Positions 37,101 through 50,600 of a stretch of DNA of 64,000 nucleotides are shown here, one piece after another. How positions within the stretch are numbered: position 1 is the first letter of the stretch; every line of letters begins with the position of its first letter. Source of the stretch: Gymnogyps californianus (Eukaryota; Chordata; Aves; Accipitriformes; Cathartidae); the NCBI RefSeq assembly GCF_018139145.2, contig NC_059480.1, positions 16,616,428-16,680,427 of the forward strand, read 5' to 3'. A program made the position numbers and the translations under genes. The notes below the pieces were generated by a model. That model worked only from the letters and a program-made list of their open reading frames with translations. It made no database searches and had not been told where the DNA came from.

Positions 37101-40100
37101 CACGGAAAAAAAAAAAAAAGCTAATTTAGGAACACTCTAGAGAGTTGCAATAAGTTGCTTCAATTATTTCTTTGGTATTCCTGCTTTTATTTATTTTTGC
37201 TGCCATAGCAGTAGGGAGTCACAAAAGGTCAGTGCTTTAATTTGTTAATCAGTGTACAGGCATGTTACCAAACCCTCCTTGCCCCAGAGAGCCTAGGCTC
37301 TGTCAGGGCTGTGGGGCAGGTGGGGTGTGATGAACCCAGCACGGGAGAGCCAAGGCATCAAAGTCTGGCAAAGTCTAAGCTGTCGTTCTGTGTAGCAGCA
37401 AGGAGATGTCCTCTGCAGGTTTTGATTTAAGAGCTGAGAGCCTGTGGGTCAGGCTCTTGAGCCACAATTCATTATTGGGGTTAAATGCCAGCCAAAAGCA
37501 TTTTTGCTCCCCTTTGCACGGAAGAAAGTGCTCTTTAATGGCTCTCGGAGGTAGAAAGTGAGGACATCCTTCCTCCAGCGCATCAGAGTGGGCGAGAGGA
37601 CCATCCGGCTCATGTTTCCCGGGGGCTCGCTGTAGCTTGAAGGAGACACTTGCCAATTTACCAGCAATGCAAAGGCAGGAGCGTGGGAGGATTCCCAAGG
37701 GGTGGTGAGTAGGAGTTGATAGCTTGTACCTCACAGACCTCCCGATGTGCAAGAGAAAAACTCGAGTATTAAGGGCACTTGAAGGCTGTTGTTCCTGCAG
37801 ACACCACATTATTCCAGTCCACTTCACCTGCGGCATCTCCTTTTTGCACTGTTTCATTTTCTGCTTGACTGCCAATGAAAACAATATGCTATTTTGATAT
37901 TATTAGTGGTAGAAAGGCCTAATCAGACCTTTTCTTTCCTTGACAATATCTGCCCTGCCTGCCTGGGAGCTGATCCAGCCTGCCTGGCTGGTCATGCAGC
38001 GGGATTTCCCAAGGGCCGTGGCACAGTGTCTTCCTCCCTTTCCTGATGCTTGTCCCACTTACCAGGCACGGAGGGCTGTGGGAAAAAGTGAGCCTGACTT
38101 TGTCATCCTCCTTGCTCTGAACTGACACCTCCTCAAGTTATTAATTTGGCTATCAAATCTCAGCCGTGGGCTGAAACTTGGCAAAGAAGGTTTTTGGGCA
38201 AAGTGTGTGTGTGGGACAGGATATAATGGATTTTCCTGTAGGAAGCATCCTGGATCAGGGACATAAGCACAGGAAGAGGGGTCAAGTTTGACTTGCTTGT
38301 AACTGCTCCCGGGGTGTGTATCCTGTAGACTGTGAACCCCAAAAGCAAGGGTCTGCTTACTCTATCAGGTCAGAGCTGGTCCAGGCCCATTCCCGTGGCC
38401 AAGCCCGCTTTCTCCTCAGCTTGCAGACTCAACCCAAGTGACTTGTCTCCGTTTCCCAGCAGTCCCAATGACAGCTTTTTGCCTTAAAAGTTGGCTGGGA
38501 GAATTAATAGGAGAGGTTCTGCATTGGAAACTCTGGCTGCTGATGCTTAGAGGTGCAATTAATTGTTGTGAATTATTTTGCATGTTAAACTAGAAGTTAT
38601 ACTGGCAAATGCTGGAGTTGTAACATCTGGGTTTATGTTGGGAGCTAGGGCAGGTGAGGAGATGCGGCACTTCCCCAACCAGGCTTCCCCAACACTGTCC
38701 TCGCTGGCGTTGAGCTGATGTGACCAAGTCCTGCTGGAAGAGCTGCTAGGCCTTACAGCACATGTCCTGGCATCGTGCATACCACAGCTATGCTGCTGTG
38801 GGCTGGCATCATGCTTGGTGCTTACTGCAGCCATGGGCACTGCTGTCAGCTCTGTCCTCACTGAGCCTGTGGACATGGCTGGGTGGGTCCTAGCACAGTG
38901 GTCTCTTGGGTCAGTGTGATGGTTGTAAGTCCAAGTCACTGGCACTCCTATATTTTCTTCTAATCTTTATTAGTAGCACATTATATGTTTAATTTGCCTA
39001 AGCAGACATCAGCCTGAGGGACCAGAAAAATGGGGTCTGCCTAAAACCAACACAAAGCAGGAAATTATCTTACAAGTCTAATGCCAGCCTGAACCATCAT
39101 CACTATGCCTCCAGCTTTCTTCATAGCAATGTGATTTATGGGCAGGGCACTCGTCCTAGTTTCAGATTTCTTCCATCAGTATTTGTGGACGGCGCTTCAC
39201 CCTGATCTGCTGTACCTCTGACCCTTTCTTGCCAGCTAAATGCATGGTTGAGTCTTGTTAGGGTCATTCATTATGGTGGTCAAGGTACAGTAAGAGAAAT
39301 ATGGATTTCTCCCTGGGAAACTTAAAAAGTTCCCCTCTCTCCATCTGCAGATTTGATATAACCGTCTAAGTAAGCTGTGGAGTTAACCCTTGGCCACAGA
39401 GGGCAGAAGGTGCGTAGGGACCCCTGCAACCCCGCCTGTCCGTGGTGATGCTCAGAGGTGGCCGTGTCTTTCTTGGGAGGGTCCCCGCGGCAAAGAAGGG
39501 AGAAGTGTGAGTTGGAGGGGAGCAGAGCTGTCAGCTGAGCACCACCCGGTCTGCTTCTGTGCGCCTGCGTCTGTGCTGCAGTGGGAGTGCCAGCCTGGTT
39601 AGCACAGCAGCTAGCTATGTAGCCAGTATGTAAGAAACAGCTGGATTTAACCTGCCAAATTGAGAGAGGGCTTGGGGAGCGGCTTTGAAGGGATAGGCAA
39701 ACCTGGAGCATCTGGGGTTTGGGCCACTTTACCTGTGGTTGTATTTTGAGCTCCCCTTAACATTATGAGATTTGCCATTGACTGCAGTGGTTCTAAGTTC
39801 TGATGCTTTCCTGCACCTGTATGTGGACTCAAAACCATTCAGCCGTATATGTAGTGGTGGTGGAAATATTCGGGGCGTGTTTTACTTCTTCGAATGTTCT
39901 ACAGCAAAGGGTAGTGAGGGAAACCCACCCAGCACCAGTGTGGTTGGCAGCACCCTACAGAACATGTTGACGTGCCCACACAGTCCATCGGCTCGTAATG
40001 CTGTGTGGCAAACAGCAGCGTGGACATGGTCTTCACTCCCCTAGAGCAGGTGGTGAAATGCTGAAAAGGGTGTTTCACTCGGGGAGAAGAAAAGGACGCT

Positions 40101-43100
40101 TGGCCAGAGCCCATCTCTGTGTCGGTGCAGCACCACGCCGTGCTCTGACACCTCTCACGCTTTGCACACCCGTTCCCCTTTTTCCCTGCTGGACCCAAGC
40201 AAGGAGAGCTGAGGAGGATTTTCTTTTATTTTGTTTCACCAGCTTTCTAATTGAAGTCTCCCTGTCGCTTCCTCGCTCCAAAACTACTTCTTTGGCAGGG
40301 CCAGGAGAGTGAGTCACGGCCGTGGCCCAGGATCCTGCCTCCCGCTTTGGCCGGCAGCGCTGCAGCTGGTTCAGAGCAGATCTGCTGGTGATGCTTGTGT
40401 GTGCCCGCTTGCTGCAGAGGATGGAGGCACTAACCTGGAGCAGGGGGGAGGCTTTTCTGGTGTAAGTAAATTAATAGGTTAACAAGCAAAAACGCTTACT
40501 CTGATCTATGAGCCCAGACTGTTTCCTAACATGTTGCTTTCCAGGGAGAGGGTTGTGTGTGCTCACTTGGTAGCTCCAGCAAACTTCTCCCAAAGGCAGG
40601 ATGACCCTGAAAAGCAAAACCACGTGGGAGGTGCATCTACACAGACGCTGTCTCTAACATCATGGGCTGGAAAATGAAACCAGATTGTAAATGAAGATGT
40701 TCCTTAGAGACTGAATGGGTTTTGCAGAATTTGTGCCGAATAGGGGTAGCCTTTCCATGAGGCTCATAGGGAACATGGGTTTTGTTCTTTCTGCTGATAT
40801 CTGAGTATGTGCCTTGTGCTGAACCCGCTGCTGGAAGCAGAAACGCAGTTCCAGTTGGCAGTGCTATGAAATCCAAGGTTTCCTGGAGATATCCCTCCTG
40901 GTTTCCAGCACGGCAGGACCCTGTGGGCCAGTCCTCAAGGATTTGGCTTCTGCATCCCACTGCTGAAAAAAAGCAGAGAAAGTAAATACGCAGACCCTTA
41001 GAAAAACCGCCCGGCAATTTTGTTGGTGAAAATGCCAGTGGCTGCTTCCGATAAGAAAGAGAGGGAGAGCAGCAGGAGGGAGGAATGTTATGTTTCTGGT
41101 GCATAATGTTAAAAGCAAACAAAAAGCCCCTCTTAAGGATAAAGGAGACTCTCAGAAGTGCTGTAGCCTGCTTGAGACATGCAGAACTTTGTCCACAACC
41201 TTGAGGACTTCCAGGCTAGCTTCAAGCATCACGTGTGCCAGCCAGACAACAATGAACCCTTTGAACACATTTTGGGTCAGAGTACTGTTTTCTTGGAGGG
41301 GGAAAGGGAAAGGAGGCTGGTGCTTTGGTCTTGTATCAGCAGCCGTCTGTGATGACCCCCAGATGCCTTTTGTGGATGGCAGGGCTGGCTGTGGCTCCTC
41401 TACACAGGCTGGTTCCTGAGAGACTGAGGTCTCCCACAGCAGCGTGTCTTCTGCAGAGCCATTGCTCTGCAAGGCTTGAAGCTCCTCTGCCCTAGCTCTG
41501 CAATTTTGAAGAGAGCTTTTAAAATAATGTGGGAGTCCGTGAAATTATCCTGCTGCGATGTGTCAGTTGTTGACACAGCAACATGACAGTATGTCATCAC
41601 TTATTTCCTGCTTGAGGGATCGTAAAGCCTTTTTGCATGACTTGGGCCCATCTGCTTTCCAAAAGCTAAGCTTTATTGTATCCCTCTCATCCTCGCTGTC
41701 CTCCTCTTCCAGACTTGGTCTCTGGCGCCTTCCCTTAACCTCGTTCATGAGCTCTCTGGGGTGATGGCATCTTAAAGCCCTCAGTTGACTTGGGCATGGG
41801 AGAGGGAGTTACCCACCTTCTTGTACTGTGTTTGGGGCTGCATTGGCCAGCTGTCACAGAGCGCCCTGCTCTGAGCTGGCTCTTCGGACCACTGTCATCA
41901 TATACATAAGTAACAACTTTTCCACGGTAGGGCTGATGAAGAGGACTGTTCTTCTGTGCAGCTAATGGGCATGTAAGTCTGACCTCTTTCCCTGCATAGC
42001 CTGGGACCAGAAGTGCTTGCAAGCCAGCTGACCTGTTGGGCACAAGAGAAAAGCGTGTGATACGGCACGCAAGTGAGATATGGCAGTTGCCTTGCAGCCC
42101 TGGTTTGAGGCATCCGGGCACGGTGGGCAGCCCTCAGCCCATGCCTAAAGGAGAGTTTGAATCTCGAGCTGCAGTGAGAAGCCCACTCTGTCCTGCCTGC
42201 ACGCCTGGGCAAACCAAGGTGCGCAGCTATTGAGAAGCTCAGCTGGAGCTCTGGCCCTTCCTGGTGCTTCACTCAAAGCAACTCTCTTTTTTCCAGAGGA
42301 GTCAAAAGCTGCTACTGCTGTTGTTGGTCTGGTGTAAAATCCAGCCCAGAGTTGCTGGAAAATTGGAGGTCGGTGTTGTCCCTCCTGACCCATCACAAGA
42401 CAGTGCTTTTGCTGCCACCAGTGCCCCATAAATCAGAGCCTTTTCACCTTGCCAGTACAAGCACAGGCCTATGTGCAACTGGGAATCAGACATATGGTTG
42501 GTCTCATGGTAAACCTTTGGAGAGCTGCTGAAGAAGGAGCTTGGCTCAGGTCTCGTGTGAAGTAGGATGAGGGAGGGAAACATCTCCAGCTTGTTTGTGG
42601 TCTGGCAGCCAGAGAGCTTTCTGCTGCTGTCACTGGAAACCAGTGGGTTTTTTATATTTGTGTCATTCTTAGGACGTTTCTGCTGCACACGCCTGTGCAG
42701 CAGCCCGGCAGCGTGAGCTGGGCACTCTCTGCCAGACCTCGAGGGCTTGCAGGTACAGCCCAGGGCCCCGAAACAGGCTCTGGGCTGAGCCCTGCCATGC
42801 CACACTTTGCTGGGCTTTGCAATGCAGCTGAGAGACCTGTGCCCTGTTCCCTGCTTCATGGGCTTGCAGAGTGGCTTCAGCTTGGTGAGCCGTGCTTCCC
42901 CGCGCAGGAGAGGCTCAGGAGCATCCTGCACCAGGGAAGCACTCCTGAAGAGCGGGAGGGGAGGGATGCTGTTGTCATAGGAAACATCTGCAAATAATAA
43001 CCCAGAGGGCTGAATGCAATACTGGTGCTAGCTATGCAAGTCTGCCCATGCCTCTGTTTGCCAACCAAGTCACCATTTAGGTTGTGCGGATTTTATTCTG

Positions 43101-43985
43101 TGGCCCAGATTTATTTTGGATGGAAAGCCACGTGTTTCCAGTGAAGTTACACCTGCAGTGATTTATGTTTTGAATTAGCCTCAGCAACAGCCAAAACACG
43201 TGTCAAAAGTTCTTCATATTTGTACTTTTTAAAGCATCTTTATTTTTAAATTTTTTTAAATCTTAGAAGTATACTCTGCTTTTTTAACAGTAGTCTGGGC
43301 TGGGAGCAGATGAATGTTTTTCCAACAGCTTCGTGAAATGAACAGCTGTTGTGCACTAAATCAAACAGAAGGACTTTGTGGAAAGTAAGTCCAAAGTGAT
43401 TCTTTTTAAAAACAAAACCAAAATTAAATGCAATATTATGGTTAGGTGCATGTGCCAGGAGGCTAAGTGAGTAAATGAGACAATAGACTTGTGACTTGGT
43501 CTCCCCCCTCATATTTAATCCATCAATAGCTGGCTGTAAATTTATGTTTAGAACAGAAATGTTGGAAGGTGGTGCAGCTCCTGCACTCTGCAGCATGGGA
43601 TGCTCTGAGATGTTGTCAGTGGTGCATGGTGGTGTGCAGGGCCTGGGAAGCCCACCATTCGCTGCATGGTCTGTCGTGTACCATTGCCTGCTGCAACCAG
43701 AACATAGGTTTCGTTTTTTTGGGAAACCAGACCTGCTAGTTGGGCTCTGGGTTTTGTGGATTACTCAGGCTGAGCAAGTGTGCTTTGGATATTATGAGAG
43801 ATGAGATATGAAGTTATAGATGATTTCCTAAAAGTGGTGTCTTTTTAAAGTTAATACTGGAATAACCCCTGAGCTGTTTCTAAGGGGCTACTGTACTGGA
43901 GGTGCTGTCTTTGGACTGAGATGCAAAATGCAGATCCTTCTCACTGGTTGTGATGGGATTTCTCAGGGCTCATGGTTTCCACTTG
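31154..43985. other. Intron 1, fourth segment: no gene seen
   Basis: These 12.8 kb contain no recognisable gene. There are poly(T)/(A) tracts near 32487-32510 and 37105, a short (TG)n near 33655-33671 and a GC-richer patch near 35600-36130 whose open frame (186 codons) lacks family resemblance and a plausible exon structure. A TTACACCTGCAGTGATTTA stretch near 43150 is reminiscent of an old sauropsid repeat family. Confidence 0.5.
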
Positions 43986-44084
43986 GGTGTTTGGGGTGAG
44001 TCCCATAGGATGTCATTATATCCTGGCTACCTCGAGGTGTTTGGGGTGAGTCCCATAGGATGTCATTACATCCTGGCTACCTCG
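43986..44084. repeat. 50-bp tandem duplication
   Basis: The segment 43986-44034 is repeated at 44036-44084 with a period of 50 bp and one mismatch over 49 positions (T against C). Each copy contains GGGGTGAGTCC, which matches a consensus 5' splice site on the + strand. Near identity indicates a recent duplication. Confidence 0.9.
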
Positions 44085-45154
44085 CTGCCTTCTGTGGCTT
44101 CTATTTCAGTCTCTGCGCCTCTCAGTTGTGGCCCTGGATCATCTATAATCAAGTTAAAGGACCTTTGTGAACCAGGATTAAGATCCTTGCCAATAAGGTT
44201 TACTAATATAGTTAGCCATATTTTCTTTTAAAAATCCCTGCATGGACATACCTGTTTCTTCAAGCATTCTCTTCTCCATGCCAGGGAAAACCCAGACTTG
44301 GTAACAGACAGTGAGAGAGTGACCGGTTTGGTTCTGCTGCTCCAGGCCAGGGAAAAGTTATCAGCATGAAGTCTGCTAGGTGGCAGAGTTCCTCTGCCTT
44401 CATCCACGTCATGTGCTGTCTTTGGAGCTGCTTGCAGGTTTTATTTTCTAAAAAAAAAAAATAAATCTTTTTTGAGGGTTCCTGAGTTTCCAAATTGGAT
44501 TTTCAACAAAATGGAAACATTTGCAGAAAGCAAGGGTGAATCAACATCTGGCAATTTCCTCAGCCACCAGATTTTTTTTCTTTCTTGTGGATAAATGCAA
44601 AAAAGAATTTAAGCGAAGTCTTTGTGCACATAAAACCCTCACTGTCCAAGCGTGATTGATTAGGGACACTTGCTATTTTCCTAATTCTCTTACTTAATCT
44701 TGGCATCATCCGCCTTTTCCGTCTTAGCTATTTCCACTGGAGATGAAACATTTCTTTGCGAAGGGACAGGAGACACCCACCCACGTCGGAGGCTCCTTGG
44801 ACAGACGGGCTGCTGTTCCCCGCAGATTGCGGGGGGAGCGGGAAGCCACCCCTCTCTGGCTGCAGCTCAGGGCAGCAAAGCCGTAGTGAGCCTGACCCTG
44901 TTTGACTTCTCCTTTCTAGATCTCAGTCTCTATAAACAGCCTTTTATGGTATTTGCCTTTGAAAGAGGAACCAGGGTGTGGATGGGAGCAGTGACAAAGA
45001 GCCACTTATAAGGACTGAGTGAGCTCTTACAGGAGACCAGTGCATAATTTTAAGATCAACAGAAAAATTTTGCTATGTCTTAAGCCCTGAAACGTCATCT
45101 GAGGTATTTAAATGCTGTCATTCAGCCTCCCAGCAGCCAGGGCCAGAAAGTTCA

Positions 45155-45285
45155 TGCTCCTGTTTAACATGGAAACTGAGTCATGGAGATGCTTAGTGAC
45201 TGGTAGAAGAATTCCCAGTAAGTCAGAACCAGAGCCAGGAATTAAAAGCAGAAACCCAGACTCCCCTCGGAAGTGCTCAGAAAAC
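45155..45285 (+). repeat. MIR-like SINE remnant
   Basis: The order GGAAACTGAGTCATGGAGAT, CTTAGTGACT, CAGTAAGTCAG, CAGAGCCAGGAATTAAAAGC and CCCAGACTCCCC follows the conserved body of MIR-type elements. In those elements, GGAAACTGAGGC is followed by a cleared-gap CACACAGTAAG segment and GCAGAGCCAGGATT. It is clearly diverged but collinear. Confidence 0.5.
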
Positions 45286-47569
45286 ACTGGCTTCTGGCAG
45301 GAGCATGACTTCAGCCGTGTCCTCAGCGAGGGCAGACAGCTTGTCATTTTTTGCATACTAGAAAACAGTTTTGCCCCAGACAGTGGGTAACGTCTCTCAG
45401 CCCGCCAAGGTGACATCAGTGGTGGGGCTGCAGCCGGCAGCGGGGATGCAGAACGTGTCGGTGCTGTGTGTAATAACAGCCTGTGCTCGGGGGGGATCCC
45501 TGCCAGCATCCCTGCGAGAGACACCACCACCCATGCACGCCGCTGTGTGATATTTGTGTCCGGCTCCCTGCAGGCTCCGGGCTGCTGTTCATCCCGCAGT
45601 TGCTGGCGAGGCTCCCTCTCCAGAGGGCTGCCATCCTTCGCTGGAGCTGCACCAAGCAGCTGCTTTCCCTGTCTCAGGCAGGCAGAGCAAAGCAAGCAGT
45701 AATGGAATAAATACCTGCATTGTGCCTACAAGTCACACAGGTATCCTTTAGGATGTTGCTTCCTGGTGCCGGTGAGAGCTGAGAAACTGAGGAGCCAGAG
45801 CTTGGATAGGAGACCAGTGAAGATCATCCACCACCGTGGATGCTTTTAAGCCCCTGACGTGAAGAAGGTTGTGGAGGAGTGTGTCTCTACAGGGTTTCCA
45901 GCGAGTAGGGCCATGAGGGTGTCAGAAGTTGGAGCTGAACAGTGTGTTTGTTTAAGTTTGTCCAGGTTGTGGCTCCAGCCTGGCTCTATCCATATCTGCC
46001 CCCAGTACAGGAATCTGTGCGGACCAAGTGTTTATATTTGCTCAGAGGTAGATATCGGTGTATTTTGTCTCTGTGTTTGTTCCAGCAGTGAACACAAGTC
46101 TTCTCTCTGTAGTCTTGTTCTGCAAGCAGCTGTTGCAGATGTCCCTGTGCCTGAGCAGCAGCCTGTGCGGGACACGGTGTCGGGGCTCAGCAGCCTCCCT
46201 GCCCAAGGACTGAGCTCTTCCCACACTGCAAAGCACTTTGCTCCCAAAAGTGCCGTCTGCCGGCCTGAAATGGGAAGACCCACTTTGCTGAAGGGCCACA
46301 GAAGTTGCTACAAGCATGGCAGAGCTGCAGGCTCAGGACTTAATACGTGTCAGGGGTAAGAGGTGCTTTGCCAAAGCACCCTGAGCCTGCAGCACTTCCC
46401 TGGCGTACTGGATCTGCAGGGGAAGTCCAAGCAGGCATGCCAAGGAAATACAGGTACAGGATTGCAATCTCCAAGCCATGTGCATTCTGTACCGTGGGTT
46501 ATAAATAAACTGCATCACTGGCAACATGTTTGTGAGAGAGGCCAGGGAGGATGGTGGTACAAAAAAACTCAGCTCTGTTTCATTCAGGCTGTTCGGTGCT
46601 TCCAGTTTGGTGCTTGGTCACCAATGCTGGAGCAATCAATGGGAAGTGCTGGCTCTGATGCTCTGGCCTCCCTTCTGGATTATACCAGTCCCCAGGAGTC
46701 CAGTCCGTGGACTGCTCTTGCCAAGGGTAATAGGTCTGTGTCTTATTTCCAGCTTTTGGCTGGGAGGAAGAAGAAAGGTGAAGGTAGATACCTGTAGGAG
46801 AGCAACCCAGAGTCAGAAATGTGGGATGTGCTGCTGATCAGCCGTTTGCGGAGGACACATCTCGTGGTTGCTCTCAAGGAGAGACACATGCCCACTGCCT
46901 CCTGGGTCACCTCTTTGGCCACATGTGCACTGGCCAAAGTGGGAGCTGACACATCCCACCCATGCCGTTCCACCAACTCTTGCGAAGGGAAAACTGGGAG
47001 GGCCCACAGCTCCGCTCTGCCTTTCTGTAGGCTCTTTCCCAAGCCAGGATAATAGGATTAGTGAGAATGCCTGGAAACCTCAGTCAGAGGAAGCACAAAC
47101 CCTTAGCACAAGTCTTCCTCGCCTTTCTTCCCCAAGCAGGTTTGCTGTAGGTCGCTCCCATCAGATGTGGCACCTGCAGCCGCTGCTTGGCTGCCCGCCG
47201 GGACGGGCGGCAGCTCCTGGGCAGCTCACAGGGTAAAACCGATGCTGCTGCAGCAGCAGATCTTGCGATTTGGTGCTACTGGCATTAGAACTCCATTACT
47301 GTGCATTTGTAGGGGTTTTTTTATACACTAACTAACCAACAGTTTGATTCGATGGCGATATTCTGAGCTCTATTACAAGCGGGAGATTGTAACTCAACAT
47401 CCCAGCTGGCCCCGTGGCACAAAGCGGGGATTTGAAGGTGCTGCTCTGTGTGCAGCACATTTGGCAAAGGCTCCTTCATCCCACCGCTGGATCAAATGTC
47501 CTGATAAAGAAATGGAGCTGAGGGGGCTTGTTTCACTCCTTCGAGGAATGGCGTTAAGAGCTGGCAACC

Positions 47570-47690
47570 CTGAGATCTGGTTCTGATTTGCCATGAGACA
47601 TCGGACTCCTTACCTGCAAGCCAGGGAAAATGATACCTCTTTGCAGGGGCCTTGCAGGGCTCAGCTAAGATTAATAAGGGAAGGAGGGGA
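47570..47690 (-). repeat. MIR/L2-like remnant, reverse orientation
   Basis: CTTACCTGCAAGCCAGGGAA followed by AATGATACCTCTTTGCAGGG and GATTAATAAGGG is collinear with the reverse complement of old amniote SINE/LINE tails, which normally read TCAGTTTCCCCATCTGTAAAATGGG, then AATGATAC, then GATTAATAAGTG. Confidence 0.45.
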
Positions 47691-50600
47691 GATGAAATAG
47701 ATGTGACATTTTATTGTTGTTATTATTAACAATGTAGAGTGAAGCCAGGGCATCTCTGTGAATAATCACTGCAGTTTGCCTTTTGAGATTTGGCTGCATT
47801 TTTTCCCTCCCCTACCCTCTACTAATCAGAGCAAAGTTTAGCTTTGTAGGAGGAGGGCTCAGAAACCAACATTTCTCAGTGTCTGAAGAAAAAGCGGAGC
47901 GTTTCCTGGTGTAATTAGGTCCAGGCTCTCAGGAAATGAAGGCCGTCTAGTTGATAAGTGTTTAGTAATGATTACCAAGCTACGGCTGGGGAAAGCGAGC
48001 AAAGTGTTTTCGTTTCAGAAGCAGCAAATCCAGCTGAGACTTGTGGTGTGTGTCATGTATGGAGGCAATTGTCCAAGTGGTATGTGGCCTCGCTCACTGA
48101 AGCATGAGCCAAATTTGCTGTGGTGTAACTCCACAGGAGACGCTGGAGCAGCACCAAGAGCTTGAGCAGCAGCGTACACTTCTCTGTAACGTGCCCCTGG
48201 GCTGTCGGAGGTGTCATTCTGGAGACTGGTGTAACTCTTCTCTCAAAGCCAGCAATTCCTCTCTCAAATTAGTAACAGTGCTCATCAAAGCTTGAGGAAC
48301 TGGAGTAGGGTAAGAGTCACATTTGCAAGGGTAAAATTACATCCTCTCCAAATGAAATACATGTTTCTTCAGTAGTGCTGGATAAACTGAAGGTGGAAGT
48401 GCATGAAGGTGGGTTCTTCAGCGTGCTTTCGTTCCATGTGTCAACCTCAGCTGCAGCAGTCAGAAGCTCTTAAAAGGACCTCTCCTTCAGAATTTGCAGG
48501 GTCAGATTTTGCTGAGAACACGTCCAACAGTTGCTACACTGTGAAATCAACAGAGTCCATCTCATGTCAGCATACTCATCCTGTCCACCAAGAGAGCACC
48601 CTTGAGACCTGATGTGCTCTTAGCATCCTGGATGAAAGGGTGGGTCGCGGGCCCCCTCCCCTGCCCTGTTTCATCTGCCTTCATTTCAGAAGACGCATTT
48701 TTGTGGGAAAACCTATCCCTGTTTTATCAGATGGGTTTGAGTTTTAGTGTAACGAACTTTGGAGGAACCTGAGTAAGTTTGCAGTGCTGCTGCAATGGCT
48801 CTTGCCTTCCAGGTGTGTAGATGTGTGTGCAGGTGTATTTTGCAGCAACCCCCACATCTTCTGAAAACTCTAACATAGCCTAGCGGTAGGTCTTTCTCAG
48901 TCACACATCTACTCTGGTGAAAATAATATACTGATTCTTAACATCTCCCAAATCCCTTATTTATCGCAGCTTGTATAAATGTGTTCCAGAAAGGATTACA
49001 CAGCTCCCCAGAGGATAGGTCCATCAGTGGCTTTTAAGCACAGTGGTCCAGAGGCAAATCCTGATTCAGGAAGCCTGTAAACTCCTGCTTTCGCTGACTA
49101 TACCCTGTGTGAGAGGGTCACTGTGTACCTGCAATGTCCTTACGCTCTGCCCACAAGTGTCCACCCCTGGCCAACGCTGAGGGAAGGTTCCTGGGATATA
49201 TGAACCTTTGGCCTGAACTAGCTTGGCAGCCCGTACAGGTAGTGCCCCTTGCAAGACCTTTCCTTTGCTTTCCAGACCAACTGAGATTATATTGCAGAAC
49301 TATGGATGTATTTTCACTTCCCTCCTTGTACTTTCTCCCTTTCTTTGCAAGCTTTGCTTCCAATGCAGTGCCTTGATGCTGGCCCAGTAGTGGTGAATCT
49401 CTCAGATCAGCACAGAAGTTTCTTTTCAAAGATGGCAGCAGTTTTCTCCGAAGTCACCTGAGGCATAAGCTCAGTTTGCTTCCCCTTGGTATCAGTCAGT
49501 TCCCCTCATGATGAGCAGAGCCCACTCCTGATTTGTAGATCTTCTTTAGTCTTTGCAAAATGCTTGTTGAATTGGAATGGTGATCTGATGATTTATTTAA
49601 TCAGGTCTGCAGTGCCCTAATGTCCATCACCATCACGATGGTTTCCAAGCATTCAGCAGTTGCGAGTCATGATCCATTGGTTTATGACTTGAGCCCTGGA
49701 AAAGGTATTCCGGAAACATTGTGTCTGGCAAAAACATGGTAATTAAAACCATTTCCTTGAAGACTGTCAAGGGTTTTAGGTGAGGGGACAATGCATAGAT
49801 ATGCTATGAGTCTGTTTTCTCCTTGGGATTTCTGGTGTGTTTGCTTCTGCCTTTGCTGTCCCATCGTGGCTTAGGGCAGAGGGAGATAGATAACCACCTC
49901 TTTCTCCGATAGCACAGTCCTGCTTGCAGCCCACCCTCAGGTCTATGCACTCTGCTTTTCAAACAAACACTCTGATGTTAATAAAATAAACTGACCATAA
50001 TCACTGTCAGAGTCAGTCAGTACCTTCTTCAGGAGATGACCTTTCTATTGCTCAAGGGAAAGGTAGGGAGAGGCAGTCTTCAGGTTTGGGATAGGGCTTA
50101 GATAAGCCATTTGACAGAACTCCATTTACATCAGAAAAGGGCTGCAAAAAAGGAGTATCATTTTATCACCAGTTCAGTGTGGCTTCCTGGCTCCAGGATG
50201 GTCATGAGTAATCCATGCGTTGTCTCAGAAGGGCGTTTTCTAGGGGCACGCGTAGCTGTTTGGATGATATTGAGTAACAGCAGACAAGTATATGCATTTT
50301 CACAGGAAACTTTGGCTCCCGAAGGGCATTCAACAGCTCATCATGTCTGACTCTTTTAAAAGGTGCTGAGCCATTGCTAAACCCTGAAAAGGGAGGAAAG
50401 TTTCTGCTGTAAGAATTTTTCTGTTTGTCTCGGATTTTTCTGTTGTGTTTTTCTTAAGTGTTTTAGTAATTATTTCTATAGAGATACCAACGTGGAGACA
50501 GCTTAGTTAAGAGTCTGCCCCAGTGCCTGATGTTATCAACCAGTGCAGCTCCACTAGTTGCAATGTCTGTGGAGGCAGGATGCTAGAGAAAATTCACATC

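Noticed and set aside
45108..45695. 195-codon open frame on the - strand
   Set aside because: It overlaps a MIR-like remnant, has no family resemblance and shows low-complexity composition.
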